Notes under the pieces: generated by a model
What the model was told of the DNA's origin: nothing
The model's database searches: none
What the model saw: only the letters and a program-made list of their open reading frames with translations
Assembly: GCF_002994745.2 (NCBI RefSeq)
Contig: NC_037094.1
Span: 25,521,001 to 25,585,000, forward strand
Length of the DNA: 64,000 nucleotides
Direction of reading: 5' to 3'
Origin: Rosa chinensis
Taxonomy: Eukaryota > Streptophyta > Magnoliopsida > Rosales > Rosaceae
Made by a program: the position numbers and the translations under genes
Shown: piece by piece, positions 11,592 through 21,822 of the stretch
Numbering within the stretch: position 1 is the stretch's first letter
How the letters are laid out: each line of letters begins with the position of its first letter

Positions 11592-12925
11592 CTGAATATG
11601 CACAGGTAGGATTTGAGCATGACCAATAAAAGATCAATGAAAGAACAAATATATAAAAAGGATGGTCATCAGATGCAACTTAGTTAGCGTATGTGAATTC
11701 TTTTTTTGAACTTATCCGTCATGGTATGTAGCAAGCTAGTAGATCGATACCCCAGTTTGCTCAGATTCTCTACTGATAAGAAACTCTGTTAAATATTTTA
11801 AATTCTTATTGACAGCTTTCACTAAGACAAATCATGCATTTGGCATAAGAGTCAAAATTATTTGGCTCCAAGAGAATTCAGATATCAATTCCTCAAAGAG
11901 GAAAAAGAAACTGTAAAAGCTCAAGCCACCAAAGTAACAAACTAAACTAGAGCTATTAGGTAAAGAAATAGAAGGATATCATATGAAGCTAAAGCTGAAT
12001 GTATATATATCATCACAATTCATGGAATTTCTGCGAAATGGACACTTGAAATTGATATGTAGAAGCATTAGGTAACAGAAATGTTTCACACAAACACACA
12101 GATATACATGATATATAGAATGCATACAGGTCCAATGATCCAAAATATCATTTTAAACCTAACATGTTATTCTCAGAACTACATTGCACTAACTGAAGTA
12201 TTACCATTTGCATTTCTTGATTTAAATATAAAATTTCCTGAGTGTTTTTGGGATTAAATTTAATATAAAAAATATTACACGTAGTTGATTAATTTTTGTA
12301 AAACCAGTAGAAGTCTTATATAGGTCATGTGTCCAATGGCTCTGCTAAGGAACCCAGTGAATCGGTATCAGACAGGATATCCAGAGTCATACAAAAGCAA
12401 CCATCCATATGGAAAAATAATCTTACAAGTAAATTTTGAGGCTTGATGTCACGGTGACAGATGCCAATGCCATTATGTATATAAGCAAGTGCCCGACAGA
12501 TCTGTACCAAAAAGAAGTTGGGCTATAAACAAGTATAAATAATGAAAGCAAAGAAACATTAGAAATTATGAACATAGAACCAAATATACTGGGTGGCCGT
12601 AGGTAATATGCTCATCTATGGAGGTAAGATTCATGCAATAGAAATTTTTGATAAACAATACACGGCAAAAGAGAAAACGATAGAATCAAATAACTTCATA
12701 CCTGGTAGGTATAAAGTTTAACATATATTAAAGGCATCCGCTGGTTGATCCTGCTATAGTTCCTTGGGATACGGTAAACAGTTTCAGGAACAAATTCAAG
12801 TACGAGATTCAAGTAAACCTCTTCTTTGTCTATAGTTGAAAAGAAGCAATGTTTTAGGGAAACAATGTTTAGATGATCCAACATTTGCATAATCTGTAAC
12901 TCCCGGTTCTTGTAACGCTTGTCTT

Positions 12926-13199
12926 TGTTAGAACCACAGATTCTTTGCATATCTCTTCCTCAAATCAAGCTTCAGTTACAACAACCAAAACTCCTCCATT
13001 AAATGACTTGTCTCCAGCTTGATATTGTTGTTGTCAAGGATCTGTTATGGGTAGAGTTTAGCATCAGTTACAAGGCTAGGATTGAGCAGCTTAATATTGT
13101 TGTAATTACAATTGAATGCTTTCTGTAAATGTAATCATGTATATTGCTATATATTGTAAAGAGTGCAATTGCACAAGTCAATGAAAATCAATTTCTTCA
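12926..13199 (+). repeat. Copia 5' LTR
   Basis: 274 bp, starts TGTTAGAACCACAG and ends TTTCTTCA. Differs from the 3' copy at three substitutions (CTTGTCTCC/CTTATCTCC, ATGGGTAG/ATGGCTAG, TCTGTAAA/TCTGGAAA). A probable TATA region is TATATATTG near 13150. Confidence 0.95.
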
Positions 13200-13211
13200 T
13201 GGTATCAGAGC
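13200..13211 (+). other. Copia primer-binding site
   Basis: TGGTATCAGAGC, complementary to the 3' end of plant initiator Met tRNA, immediately after the LTR. Confidence 0.9.
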
Positions 13212-13500
13212 TCGTCTTACCATTGGATTCGACACTTCCAAATCCATCTGGGACTGTTTGTCTAGCCATTTTGCTCAGAAGTCTGCTGCCAGTGCCACAA
13301 GTCTCAAGCTTCAGCTTTTTGATCTCAACAAGGGCACCCAAACTGTTGATGCATATCTCCAACAAGCAAAGTCCATTGCTGACTCTCTGGCCTCCATCAA
13401 TCAACCTGTTTCTGATGCCGATCTTGTCGTCACCACACTCCATGGCCTTGGTCAGGAATACCTCTTCATGGTAAGACGAGCTATGTTTTCAGTACCAACG
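13205..13500 (+). pseudogene. Copia gag fragment
   Basis: Encodes LTIGFDTSKSIWDCLSSHFA and then SLKLQLFDLNKGTQTVDAYL, ending about GLGQEY. This is the central gag region of Copia elements of the retrotransposon Gag (UBN2/DUF) type. The N-terminal third and start codon are missing and no zinc knuckle is present. After about 13485 the frame continues into a proline/serine-rich linker that normally precedes RT, so a large internal deletion removed the rest of gag, protease and integrase. The open frame beginning at 13144 uses an ATG inside the LTR and is probably not the natural start. Confidence 0.8.
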
Positions 13501-13820
13501 TCACCTGCGTCACAAACAATTTCCCCAGCTCCGCGACTTCAGACCCCCGCCCCTCCTTCTGAGCCCGTGCTCCCCCAATCTTCCTCTGCTGGTCCAGTCG
13601 TTCAGTACACTCGTCGCCGTCGGCTTCAGTCCGTTCCAGTCCCACCAAACCCGGCCGCATCCTCCGCCGCTGGTCCTTCATCCGGGCCTCCGCTTCCGAT
13701 CCATCCTCCGCGACCCAAGTCACGCCGGATCCTCTGCCGCAGGTTTCAGCTCCGTCACCAACAGTTGCACCTGACGCTGCTCCTCTACCACAGGTATCAG
13801 CACCTCCTCCCCGTCCCGGC

Positions 13821-15566
13821 ATGGTGACCCGTCTCCGTGACGGGATTGTTCAGCCCCGACAACGGACCGATGGGACGGTTCGCTATCCGGTACCTCGTGC
13901 TCTTCTCACCTTGGTAGAACTTGCTGAACCCACCTGTTACTCCCAAGCTTCCCAAAAATTGGAATGGTGTCAGGCCATGACAGAAGAAATCAATGCCCTA
14001 CTCAAAAACAACACATGGACCCTTGTCCCTTCTTCTCCTTCTCAGAATGCAGTAGGTTGCAAATGGGTCTTTCGTATCAAGAAGAAATCAGATGGCTCTA
14101 TTGAAAGGTACAAGGCCCGTCTTGTTGCCAAAGGCTTCCATCAACAGCAAGGTATCGATTATGATGAAACATTTAGTCCTGTTATTAAGCCTGCCACTAT
14201 TCGTACTGTGATTACTATTGCTGTGTCACGAAGTTGGCCTCTCAGGCAATTAGATGTCAAGAATGCCTTCCTTCATGGCATTCTTAAGGAAGATGTGTTC
14301 ATGGTTCAACCTCCTGGCTTTGTTGATCCTTCCCAACCCCACCATGTCTGCAAACTTAACAAAGCGCTTTATGGGTTGAAACAGGCACCACGTGCTTGGT
14401 TCCATCGTATGAGCACATTTCTCTTATCTGTTGGTTTCACTCAGAGTATTGCAGACCCTTCCCTGTTTATTTATCGTCATGGTCCACATACTATCTTTTT
14501 TCTCTTATATGTGGATGACATTGTGGTGACTGGGAGTAATGACCATCTTCTTCAGAGCTTTATACAATGTCTTGGGCGAGGTTTTGACATCAAGGACCTA
14601 GGTCCTCTTCATTATTTTCTTGGCTTACAGGTTACTCGTCATCAGCATGGGCTACACTTGAATCAGCTTAAATATGCTCATGATATTCTCTCTAAGCACG
14701 ATCTTTTGTTGAGCAAGCCTGCCAGTACACCAATGTCTGCCAAGTCAAATCTTAGTTCTACTGCAGGATCACTTCTCGACCATCCCACAACTTTTCGGGA
14801 ATTGGTTGGTTCATTACAATATCTTACTATCACTCGTCCTGACATTGCATTTGCAGTCAACATGGTATCTCAATTCATGAGTCAGCCGCGTATGCCCCAT
14901 CTGATTGCTGCCAAACGCATTCTCCGATATGTTAAGGGAACTCTTGGACATGGATTACTCTTTACATCTCAGCGTCAGCCTGTTACTCTCTCCGCCTATT
15001 CTGATGCTGATTGGGCTGGTTGTCCGACCACTAGACGTTCCACTTCTGGTTATCTCGTGTTCCTTGGCTCCAATCTCATCTCATGGTGCTCTAAGAAGCA
15101 GCCCACCGTAGCTCGCTCCAGTGCAGAAAGTGAATATCGCTCTCTTGTTCATGCTTGTGCGGACACAATGTGGTTAGGCTTTCTTCTCTATGAACTTGGT
15201 GCCCATATTCAGTTTCCTGTGTTATTACATTGTGATAATTTGAGCACCACATACATGGCTTCCAATCCCATTTTTCATGCTCGCACGAAACACATAGAAC
15301 TTGATTACCACTATGTCCGGGAAAAGGTTGCAGTTGGGAGCCATAGGGTCTGTTTCATTCCTTCCGTAGATCAACCGGCTGATCTCCTCACAAAGCCATT
15401 GCATAAGCATCGCCATTCCTTGTTGTCACGCAAACTTGTGAGTCCAGGACCCTCAAGTTTGAGGGGGGATGTTAGAACCACAGATTCTTTGCATATCTCT
15501 TCCTCAAATCAAGCTTCAGTTACAACAACCAAAACTCCTCCATTAAATGACTTATCTCCAGCTTGA
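13821..15566 (+). CDS. Copia reverse transcriptase / RNase H, open reading frame intact
   Basis: A 581-codon frame without stops. RT motifs: CKWVFRIKKKSDGSIERYKA, RLVAKGFHQQQGIDYDETFS, QLDVKNAFLHG, and the catalytic YVDD in LLYVDDIVVTG. The GSLQYLTITRPDI and RILRYVKGTLGH blocks follow. RNase H motifs: AYSDADWAGC, SSAESEYRSLV and HIELDYHYVREKV. The frame ends beyond the 3' LTR start. The first ATG may not be a real start because upstream pol is deleted. Known role of the family: copying element RNA to DNA in virus-like particles. Intactness fits the very young LTRs; the element cannot act alone because protease and integrase are gone. Confidence 0.9.
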   Translation: MVTRLRDGIVQPRQRTDGTVRYPVPRALLTLVELAEPTCYSQASQKLEWCQAMTEEINALLKNNTWTLVPSSPSQNAVGCKWVFRIKKKSDGSIERYKARLVAKGFHQQQGIDYDETFSPVIKPATIRTVITIAVSRSWPLRQLDVKNAFLHGILKEDVFMVQPPGFVDPSQPHHVCKLNKALYGLKQAPRAWFHRMSTFLLSVGFTQSIADPSLFIYRHGPHTIFFLLYVDDIVVTGSNDHLLQSFIQCLGRGFDIKDLGPLHYFLGLQVTRHQHGLHLNQLKYAHDILSKHDLLLSKPASTPMSAKSNLSSTAGSLLDHPTTFRELVGSLQYLTITRPDIAFAVNMVSQFMSQPRMPHLIAAKRILRYVKGTLGHGLLFTSQRQPVTLSAYSDADWAGCPTTRRSTSGYLVFLGSNLISWCSKKQPTVARSSAESEYRSLVHACADTMWLGFLLYELGAHIQFPVLLHCDNLSTTYMASNPIFHARTKHIELDYHYVREKVAVGSHRVCFIPSVDQPADLLTKPLHKHRHSLLSRKLVSPGPSSLRGDVRTTDSLHISSSNQASVTTTKTPPLNDLSPA

Positions 15567-15743
15567 TATTGTTGTTGTCAAGGATCTGTTATGGCTAGAG
15601 TTTAGCATCAGTTACAAGGCTAGGATTGAGCAGCTTAATATTGTTGTAATTACAATTGAATGCTTTCTGGAAATGTAATCATGTATATTGCTATATATTG
15701 TAAAGAGTGCAATTGCACAAGTCAATGAAAATCAATTTCTTCA
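15470..15743 (+). repeat. Copia 3' LTR
   Basis: 274 bp, follows the polypurine tract GAGGGGGGA and ends TTTCTTCA before the GTCTT duplication. Confidence 0.95.
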
Positions 15744-16165
15744 GTCTTGGAGAACCTTCTTGATAGCAACAATCTCTCCAGTTTCTCTACATTTCGCCTG
15801 TGCACAGAAGTTCAAGTCTGTTCAACACTGTAATCTATTGGAAGATCGAATGAGAATAGATTCAATAGAGCAAAATATTGTTTACCAACCTCGAAAACAA
15901 CCCCAAAAGAACCAGTTCCAACCACATGTTCTGAAATATATATAACTCACTGTCTGTCAATCCACACAAGAGAAAAAAGAATGCACATCATGAAAGACGC
16001 AAGAAACCACCATTTCCAAGTTACAATGACATTACTCAATTAAATTTCCATACAAATAGTCATTCTTCCGACCTGTCTAGATTGACCACCTCGACCGCCA
16101 ACAGTTGTGCGTATTACATGTCCTATTTCAGCACCCGCACCATCAATTATATCAGGTTCACTATC

Positions 16166-17173
16166 CTACAACAGAAGAAACAGCAAAAGATGTGAACCAA
16201 GTGTAGCAAGATTTTGCACAATCCTAGTCAAAACCAGTCAGCTTCACTCGGCTTCAGGGTGAAGAATCTGAAGGTATAGATCTATAAAACAACTGTCTGT
16301 TGCAGTCAATGCAAGTAACATTCACAAGACAATACAAGATCACAAATACATATAGTCAAGAGAAAACAAGAAATACCGAAAACCAGGTCAGTCAGCCAAA
16401 AGTTTCTCATTTGGATTCCTAGCATGTAGTCAATGTGGTACTCAATTCACAGTCAATAACACTCAATAACTACACAATACAAAACCCATTACAAGTATAC
16501 CATAAACAAACCCACAAAGTCATCACCTTTGTCGATTTTTGTTTTTTTGAAAGAAAAGAGTACAAATTGACAGTAGTCAAATGTCATGAACATTTTCAAA
16601 TCTGGAAGCACAACTTCCATCCATTTACATTTTCGGCTATAACAAGAACCAAGAAAGGACCTTAAATTAGCCGAAACCCACACAAACAACCACATTACTA
16701 AAAAAACAGCAAATCTAGCATCCCAATCTTACTGCTTTCTCTTATGAATAGACAACTCAACATACCCAATTCCGAAACTTGAAAAAGAATCCTTCTTGAC
16801 GATCCAAACAACCCAACTGAGATTACCCATTGACATACACTACAGGTCAAAGCTTAAGCTAAACTTACATTCGATACAATACCATAAAAACACAGCGGCT
16901 TAGTTCTAATTCCCCTACAATGACTCCTGCCACATGTCCTTGGATCCAGGATGAGGGAAATCACACCACCGGTTCTGAAATTGTAGGAAGCTCTCCAGAA
17001 ATTCACGCAAGCTAGGAAGTATCACTAGCCACTGACAATAATGTGAACCAAGAACAACATCAGCTAGAGATCAATAAACAAAAATCAAAAATTAGAAAAC
17101 AGAAATCCTAACAGTCCTTTCATCAAATTATGACAAGACAAATCCACCATTACCTTATTTCCAAAATTCCTTA
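16166..17173. other. Unassigned CACTA-2 interior
   Basis: No recognisable exon. Open frames at 16435-16695 on both strands show no family features. It probably represents introns or non-coding flank carried with the kinase and ASCC2-like fragments. Confidence 0.4.
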
Positions 17174-17613
17174 AGGTTTAGCTTGAGCAATCAAGAAAGC
17201 TCTCTATTGAGAAAATCGACGACTCTCTGAAACTCCACGGCGTCCAATCCACCTTCGTCGGCGCCAAGGCCAACGGAAACTGCCTCATCTTGGGGCAAGT
17301 AATTCATGAAATTTCCCTTGGTCGACACCCACTCACCACTCACCTCTCTCTCCCATCCGAACCCTACTACTACTCTCTGGCGGCGCAGAAGCAGCAGCAC
17401 TTGAAACTTCGGCATTGGACGGCTGGGATAGCGATTGCCGAAGAAAGGCAGAGAGAGTGGGATTTGGGGATTTAGGGCTTCTGGGACGATTCTGGCCTTG
17501 ATTTTTGGGGACGAAGACCTTTTGGGTTTTGGTGAAACCCTTGCTTCCTCTAGCTTGCCTATTGGTGTTGCCTTGAGGGTTTCAGTGACTCGACATGGCC
17601 TAGAAGATCCCAA
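17174..17613 (-). pseudogene. ASCC2-like (CUE-domain cointegrator subunit) 5' exon fragment
   Basis: On the - strand, GEWVSTKGNFMNYLPQDEAV and SVGLGADEGGLDAVEFQRVV followed by DFLNRELS match, from memory, the N-terminal region of plant activating signal cointegrator 1 complex subunit 2-like (CUE) proteins. The family continues with RLLKL; here the arginine CGA is TGA, so the frame stops and LLKLN follows in frame. This shows decay and supports the assignment. Sequence upstream (17340-17640) would be its 5' leader or an alternative N-terminus. The rest of the gene is absent. It is the most upstream of the - strand cargo fragments in CACTA-2, so its leader could in principle drive a chimeric transcript. 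The family identification needs a search. Confidence 0.6.
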
Positions 17614-17639
17614 TCGAAATTCTAGAGAGTTCTACTAGT

Positions 17640-18299
17640 TGCTGGAAAGCTCCATAATCCGAACGCGAAGGATGAAATAGAGACCAAAGAAGAAGAAGGA
17701 GAGGCTAAGAAGAATAATCGAGAGAGTGAGAATCGAGGTGAGAATCGAGATCTTAGAGAGCTGAGAAAGCTGATGAGTCTGAGGGATAGAGGTCAAAAAG
17801 CACACGTCGCGAGTTCTAGGTCTGGTTGAGAGAGCAGAGTGAGAAGGAGAGAAAATCACTTATAATTTGTGAGGGACAGAGGTCAAAAAGCACAAGTCAA
17901 AATAACTCAAAATTTTTTAAAACAGCCTTCACATTTAGACAACATTTAAATGTTGTCTGAATGTAACTAGGGCGTGGCTATTTGAGAGGGAAAAGACTCA
18001 ATCAACTTTTGGATATCCCTCCAAATTTGAGATAGGAAATCACTACCTTCTACAACTACACAAATGTGTTGTCTGAATGCTCACCATTTATCCAAATTTG
18101 AGATAGGAAATCACCACCTTCTACAACTACACAAATGTGTTGTCTAAATGCTCACCATTTTTCCAAATTAAACCAGTATGGTTTTAGTGTATATTCAGAC
18201 AACAGAAAAAAAAATTATGTCGTCTGAAAAACTCAAATGACATAAAACAAAACTTATGTCGTTTGATGCGTGTCGTCTGAAGGCCTTTTTGGCATGGTG
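17640..18299. repeat. CACTA-2 right subterminal region with terminal repeat
   Basis: Contains ACAACATTTAAATGTTGTCTG near 17938 and GTCGTCTGA-type motifs, ending in the inverted terminus GGCATGGTG. A direct duplication of about 72 bp lies at 18032-18171. Confidence 0.75.
18032..18171 (+). repeat. Two-copy direct repeat, unit about 72 bp
   Basis: The block beginning CCAAATTTGAGATAGGAAAT occurs twice in tandem with few differences, each ending in TGTGTTGTCT.AATGCTCACC. Confidence 0.85.
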
Positions 18300-20442
18300 A
18301 GCACAGCCCCCTCCGGAGGTTCACGGTTATCGACACCGTGGGATCCCTAGGAATCTACGCGTCTAGGTCCCATTCACTTTCAGGTCACAAACACAAACAT
18401 ACAAAAGGGTACAGTATCTCAACATGCAAGTCTAGCCTCGGTTTTCGCAATCAACAATCATCAGTTATGAAAACATAGGTATCACGAGGCATCGACTAAT
18501 GAACAACCAAAAACATAGTTGCAGGCAACATAATATTATACTAGAGCATTCCACATATATCGAAAAGCCTCTAACAAGGAAGGGACAGCTCACCCTACCT
18601 GGAAAATGCTGGCGTACTCCACACTCTGATGCTTTCCGCTTAAGCTTCCTTAACGATCGTGTTTCCTGAACCATTACTTAGTTTGTAAGTAATTATCCAG
18701 GTAAACATTATAATCAACTTTAAGTAACCGCACACACTAAATCCTTTTTTTTTTTTTTTTTTAATTTCAATTAGGTCATTAATTATTTCTTTCAACCTTT
18801 ACCAATTTGGGAAACTAACTTCTTTCTTAAAAAGGAAAACGTCCTTATCGCTCCGCTAAACTTTCGCCAATCTGAGCGACCAAAGTCGAGTCGATCCTCA
18901 TGTTTTTCGAGGTCGGTCAACCATGGTCAACTCTCGGAGTTGACTTTTGACATTTGACTTCTGACTTTTGACCAAGTATTCCTTTATTTACCATTATTTA
19001 TTATTTATTAAAAATAAATAAGTAAATAATTATAAATAAAGTTTTACTTTTACTTTTACCCATTTACTTCTCCTTTTTCACCTTTCCACTTTTACCAAGA
19101 CTTTTACCTCCACAGTTTCACTTTTACCTTTTACCTCCTTTTTACCGAATTTACCTTTACTTTCACCTTCTTCACTTTTTACCACTTTACCACAGTAAAA
19201 ACTCAATTAATCCAACTTTTACCATTTTCTTTATTTTGCTTTTCTTCCAAAAACAAATCCATTTCTTTTCTTCTTCCTTTTCTTTTTCTTTTGGCCAAAA
19301 CTACACAACAACAATCACCAAATCTTCCACAACAAAATTCCAATACTATGAAAATTAGGCTAATAAAATCCTACTAATTAAACCATCCTCAAATCTCTAT
19401 TTTTCACAATTTTTCCAACAACAACAATAGCTCAACATAATCAAAATCAACCAAATAAATTCCAAAAATTCTAGGGTTTGTCCAAAACCCATTCCTTACC
19501 CTTTCTTCTTCAAAAATCACGGCCTATTCCTTCTCCTTGGCCTTCTTCACCTACAAATCCATCCAACATCATCATCTCAACCAAAAAAACTCGAAAACAA
19601 GGTTGCATGGATAGATACTTACCACAAATCCTTGCCAAACCCGTAGCCTAGCTTCATGGTTTAAGGAGAAATAGGGTTCATGCACCAAAAATAAAAATGG
19701 AAATCAAAACTCGAATTTGATAAGAAAGATGTATAGATCGAAGGAATAGAGGCTAGATTAGGATGGATATTACCTTGATTTAAGCTTGGAAAGAAGAAAT
19801 CACAAAAACCCCCAAATTAGCTTCGGGTTCTAGGGTTTTTGGAGGATTGAATGGCCAAATTTCTTGATTTTGGTTGGAGAAATGGAAAGAGGGGAGGAAG
19901 AGGAGAAAATCTGGAAATTTTGGTTGAAATCCGGGTTCCGGCGAAGGCGACGGTGCGGCGGCGGCGGCGATTTCCGGCGAGGATGAGGAGAGAGAAGCTC
20001 TCGGGTAGAGAGAGAGAGGAAAGGGAGAAAATGAGGAAGAGGCTAGGGTTTTGGAGAGAATGAGATGCTTAAATACCTCTCCCATTAATGAATGTGAAAT
20101 GTCCAATTTGCCCCTCCTTTTGGGTCAAGTGGGCTTGGGCTGCTCCAATTTTCTTTTTCTCTTAATTTTCCTTAAGCCCACTCTGAAAATACATCATCAA
20201 ACATCCTTATTTCTCCGACACTTCACCAAATCCTTTCGGGAAAATTTTCCTTGCTTGTCCTAAGCCTTGATACTTTAAAAATACTTTTCTAGACCCAAAT
20301 TGGATTTTTTTTCTAGTTTCTTAATCCTTTAAATGGCCTCAAAGTCTTAACCTAAGCACGAATACTTGTGTACCTTACGAATACGTAGTTTTATACGTTA
20401 TACGCAAATTAAAATAAACAATAAAAAGTATGGGAGTCTACA

Positions 20443-20460
20443 CTCTACCCCCCTTAAAGA
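20443..20460 (-). other. Element B polypurine tract
   Basis: On the - strand CTTTAAGGGGGGTAGAG lies directly before the 3' LTR start TGTAGACTCCC. It is the plus-strand DNA priming site of the element. Confidence 0.85.
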
Positions 20461-20487
20461 AATTTCGTCCTCGAAAGTTGTACCTGG

Positions 20488-21822
20488 TTAGTTGAAAAGG
20501 TGGGGGTGCTTCTCACACATCTCTGCCTCAAGTTCCCAAGTAACCTCCTCCTTTCCTTGGTGCGTCCATTGAATTTTCACCAACTGAACCTCGCGGTTCC
20601 TCAGCTGCCTGGTACTTCGTGCTAAAATCCGTATAGGCTCTGTCATGTAGGTGGCATCACTTTGCAGTGGCAAGTTTCTCCAAGTTATGACTTGCTGGGT
20701 CTCTAGCGGACTCTTCTTAAGTTAAGACACGTGAAACACGTGGTGGATATGCTCTAGTTCTGGTGGAAAATCTACCCGATAAGCAATGTTCCCAATTCTT
20801 TGGACTATCAGAAAAGGTCCAATGTATCGGGGTGCCAACTTTCCTTTGACTCCGAACCGACTGATTGCCTTCCGAGGTTTCACCTTGATATAAACAAAGT
20901 CCCCTACTCCAAACTCTAGGGGTCTCCTACGCATGTCTACATATGATTTCTGTCTACTCTGGGCTACTCTTAATTTCTCTTTAACCACTTGAATCTTTTC
21001 AGTGGTTTCCTGAACTAGGTCAGGTCCTAGTAAAGCCTGTTCTTGAGCGTCAGCCCAACACGTAGGCGACCTGCATGGCCATCCGTAAAGTGCTTCGAAC
21101 GGTGCCATGTCTATGCTACGGTGATAACTGTTGTTATATGTAAACTCCGCGAGTGGCAAACAGTCATACCACTTCTCTCCGAAGTCCAATACGCAAGCTC
21201 GTGGCATGTCCTCCAAAGTCTTGATGGTGCGTTCAGATTGTCCGTCAGTCTGAGGGTGGTATGCTGAACTCAAAATTATATGTGTTCCAAGCTCCTCTTG
21301 AAGCTTCTTCCACAACCTCGATGTGAACCTTGAATCTCTGTCAGAGATGAGAGTCTTCGGCACTCCGTGTAACTTGATGATGGTGTCGATGTACAGTCCC
21401 GCAAAATACTCTACAGGTGAGTCCATCTTTACTGGTATAAAGTGGGCAGATTTGGTTAGTCGGTCGACTACCACCCACACTCCGTCGTGTCCTCGTGACG
21501 AGCGTGGTAATCAGGTGACGAAGTCCATGGTGATGTCTTCCCACTTCCACACTGGTATAGGTAGCGGCTGAAGTAGTCCAGCTAGTAGTTGATGTTCTGC
21601 TTTTACTTGTTGACATATCACACATCGGGCGACGTAGTCGGCCACATCCTTCTTCATGCCTTGCCACCAAAACTGGCGCTTCATGTCCTGGTACATCTTT
21701 CCTGCTCCCGGGTGCATAGTGAAGCATGTACGATGCACTTCTTCAAGCACCATCTTCCTAATATGGTCGTTTGCAGGGACAACCATCCGGCCCTTAAATC
21801 TAACACAACCATCTTGGCCCAC
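20488..21822 (-). pseudogene. Element B integrase and chromodomain-like C-terminus
   Basis: Zinc HHCC region: H in EEVHRTCFTMHPGAGKMYQD, then CVICQQVK. Catalytic core D,D,E: WVVVDRLTKSAHF, ISDRDSRFTSRLW and the glutamate of RTIKTLEDM. The GPF.I..R motif of chromovirus integrases follows (YIGPFLIVQRIGNIAYRVDF). A chromodomain-like tail, PIRILARSTRQLRN and WTHQGKEEVTWELEAEM, ends near 20488. In-frame stops after ITMDFVT and after HHVFHVS break it. Integrase inserts element DNA; chromodomains direct insertion to marked chromatin. Confidence 0.9.

Larger units (their letters stand above)
12926..15743 (+). mobile_element. Copia retrotransposon, internally deleted, very recent
   Basis: TG...CA element with 274-bp LTRs (12926-13199 and 15470-15743) that differ at only 3 positions by my reading. 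Target duplication GTCTT (12921-12925 and 15744-15748) lies in the captured kinase exon. PBS TGGTATCAGAGC (13200-13211) directly follows the 5' LTR; PPT GAGGGGGGA (15461-15469) precedes the 3' LTR. The interior keeps part of gag and the whole RT/RNase H but lacks the gag start, protease and integrase, so it moved using proteins from other elements. Confidence 0.95.
11540..16165 (-). pseudogene. Shaggy-like protein kinase (GSK3 clade III, theta-like) 5' half, split by Copia
   Basis: Exons on the - strand with GT/AG borders: 16073-16165 (DSEPDIIDGAGAEIGHVIRT and TTVGGRGGQSRQ); 15890-15930 (EHVVGTGSFGVVFE, the glycine-rich loop, truncated at its start); 15744-15797 plus 12702-12925 (AKCRETGEIVAIKKVLQD, with the ATP-binding lysine, then [16 protein letters not shown] to KLYTYQ); 12427-12501 ([20 protein letters not shown], catalytic-loop HRD); and the kinase part of 11459-11591 (DFG). 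The PDIIDGxGAExGHVIRTT signature matches the AtSK31/32 (theta) group. The region after DFG (substrate lobe, activation-loop tyrosine) is absent. The third exon is cut by Copia with target duplication GTCTT. Intact kinases act in brassinosteroid and stress signalling. Dead as a kinase gene. Confidence 0.9.
8132..18299. mobile_element. CACTA-2: 10.2-kb gene-carrying CACTA-type transposon
   Basis: Ends are CACCATGCCAAAAAGGCC at 8132 and its inverted match finishing GGCATGGTG at 18299, giving terminal repeats of nearly 30 bp that run into CAGACGACA subterminal repeats. The target duplication is AGC (8129-8131 and 18300-18302). The unoccupied site is preserved in the other LTR of element B at 28917-28919, where flanks join with a single AGC, so the borders are certain to the base. 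A 3-bp duplication and CAC...GTG ends fit the CACTA (EnSpm) superfamily. No transposase is visible, so it is non-autonomous. Cargo on the - strand, in order: ASCC2-like, GSK3-like, squalene epoxidase and beta-galactosidase fragments. A Copia element (12926-15743) later landed in the kinase fragment. Confidence 0.93.
7261..20442 (-). repeat. Element B 3' LTR, split by CACTA-2
   Basis: 7261-8131 and 18300-20442 together match 28050-31043, giving about 3.01 kb without CACTA-2. A TATA-like GTATTTAAGC (- strand, near 20070) precedes a pyrimidine-rich leader. Open frames inside it (for example 19780-20106) are LTR sequence, not genes. Confidence 0.9.

Noticed and set aside
13163..13822. Open frames overlapping Copia gag on both strands (13163-13474 +, 13147-13443 -, 13481-13822 -)
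   Set aside because: Shadows of the gag/linker coding frame.
19780..20106. Open frame of 108 codons (and its twin near 30432-30782)
   Set aside because: It lies in the repeated LTR of element B leader region; it differs by frame and length between the two copies and shows no domain.
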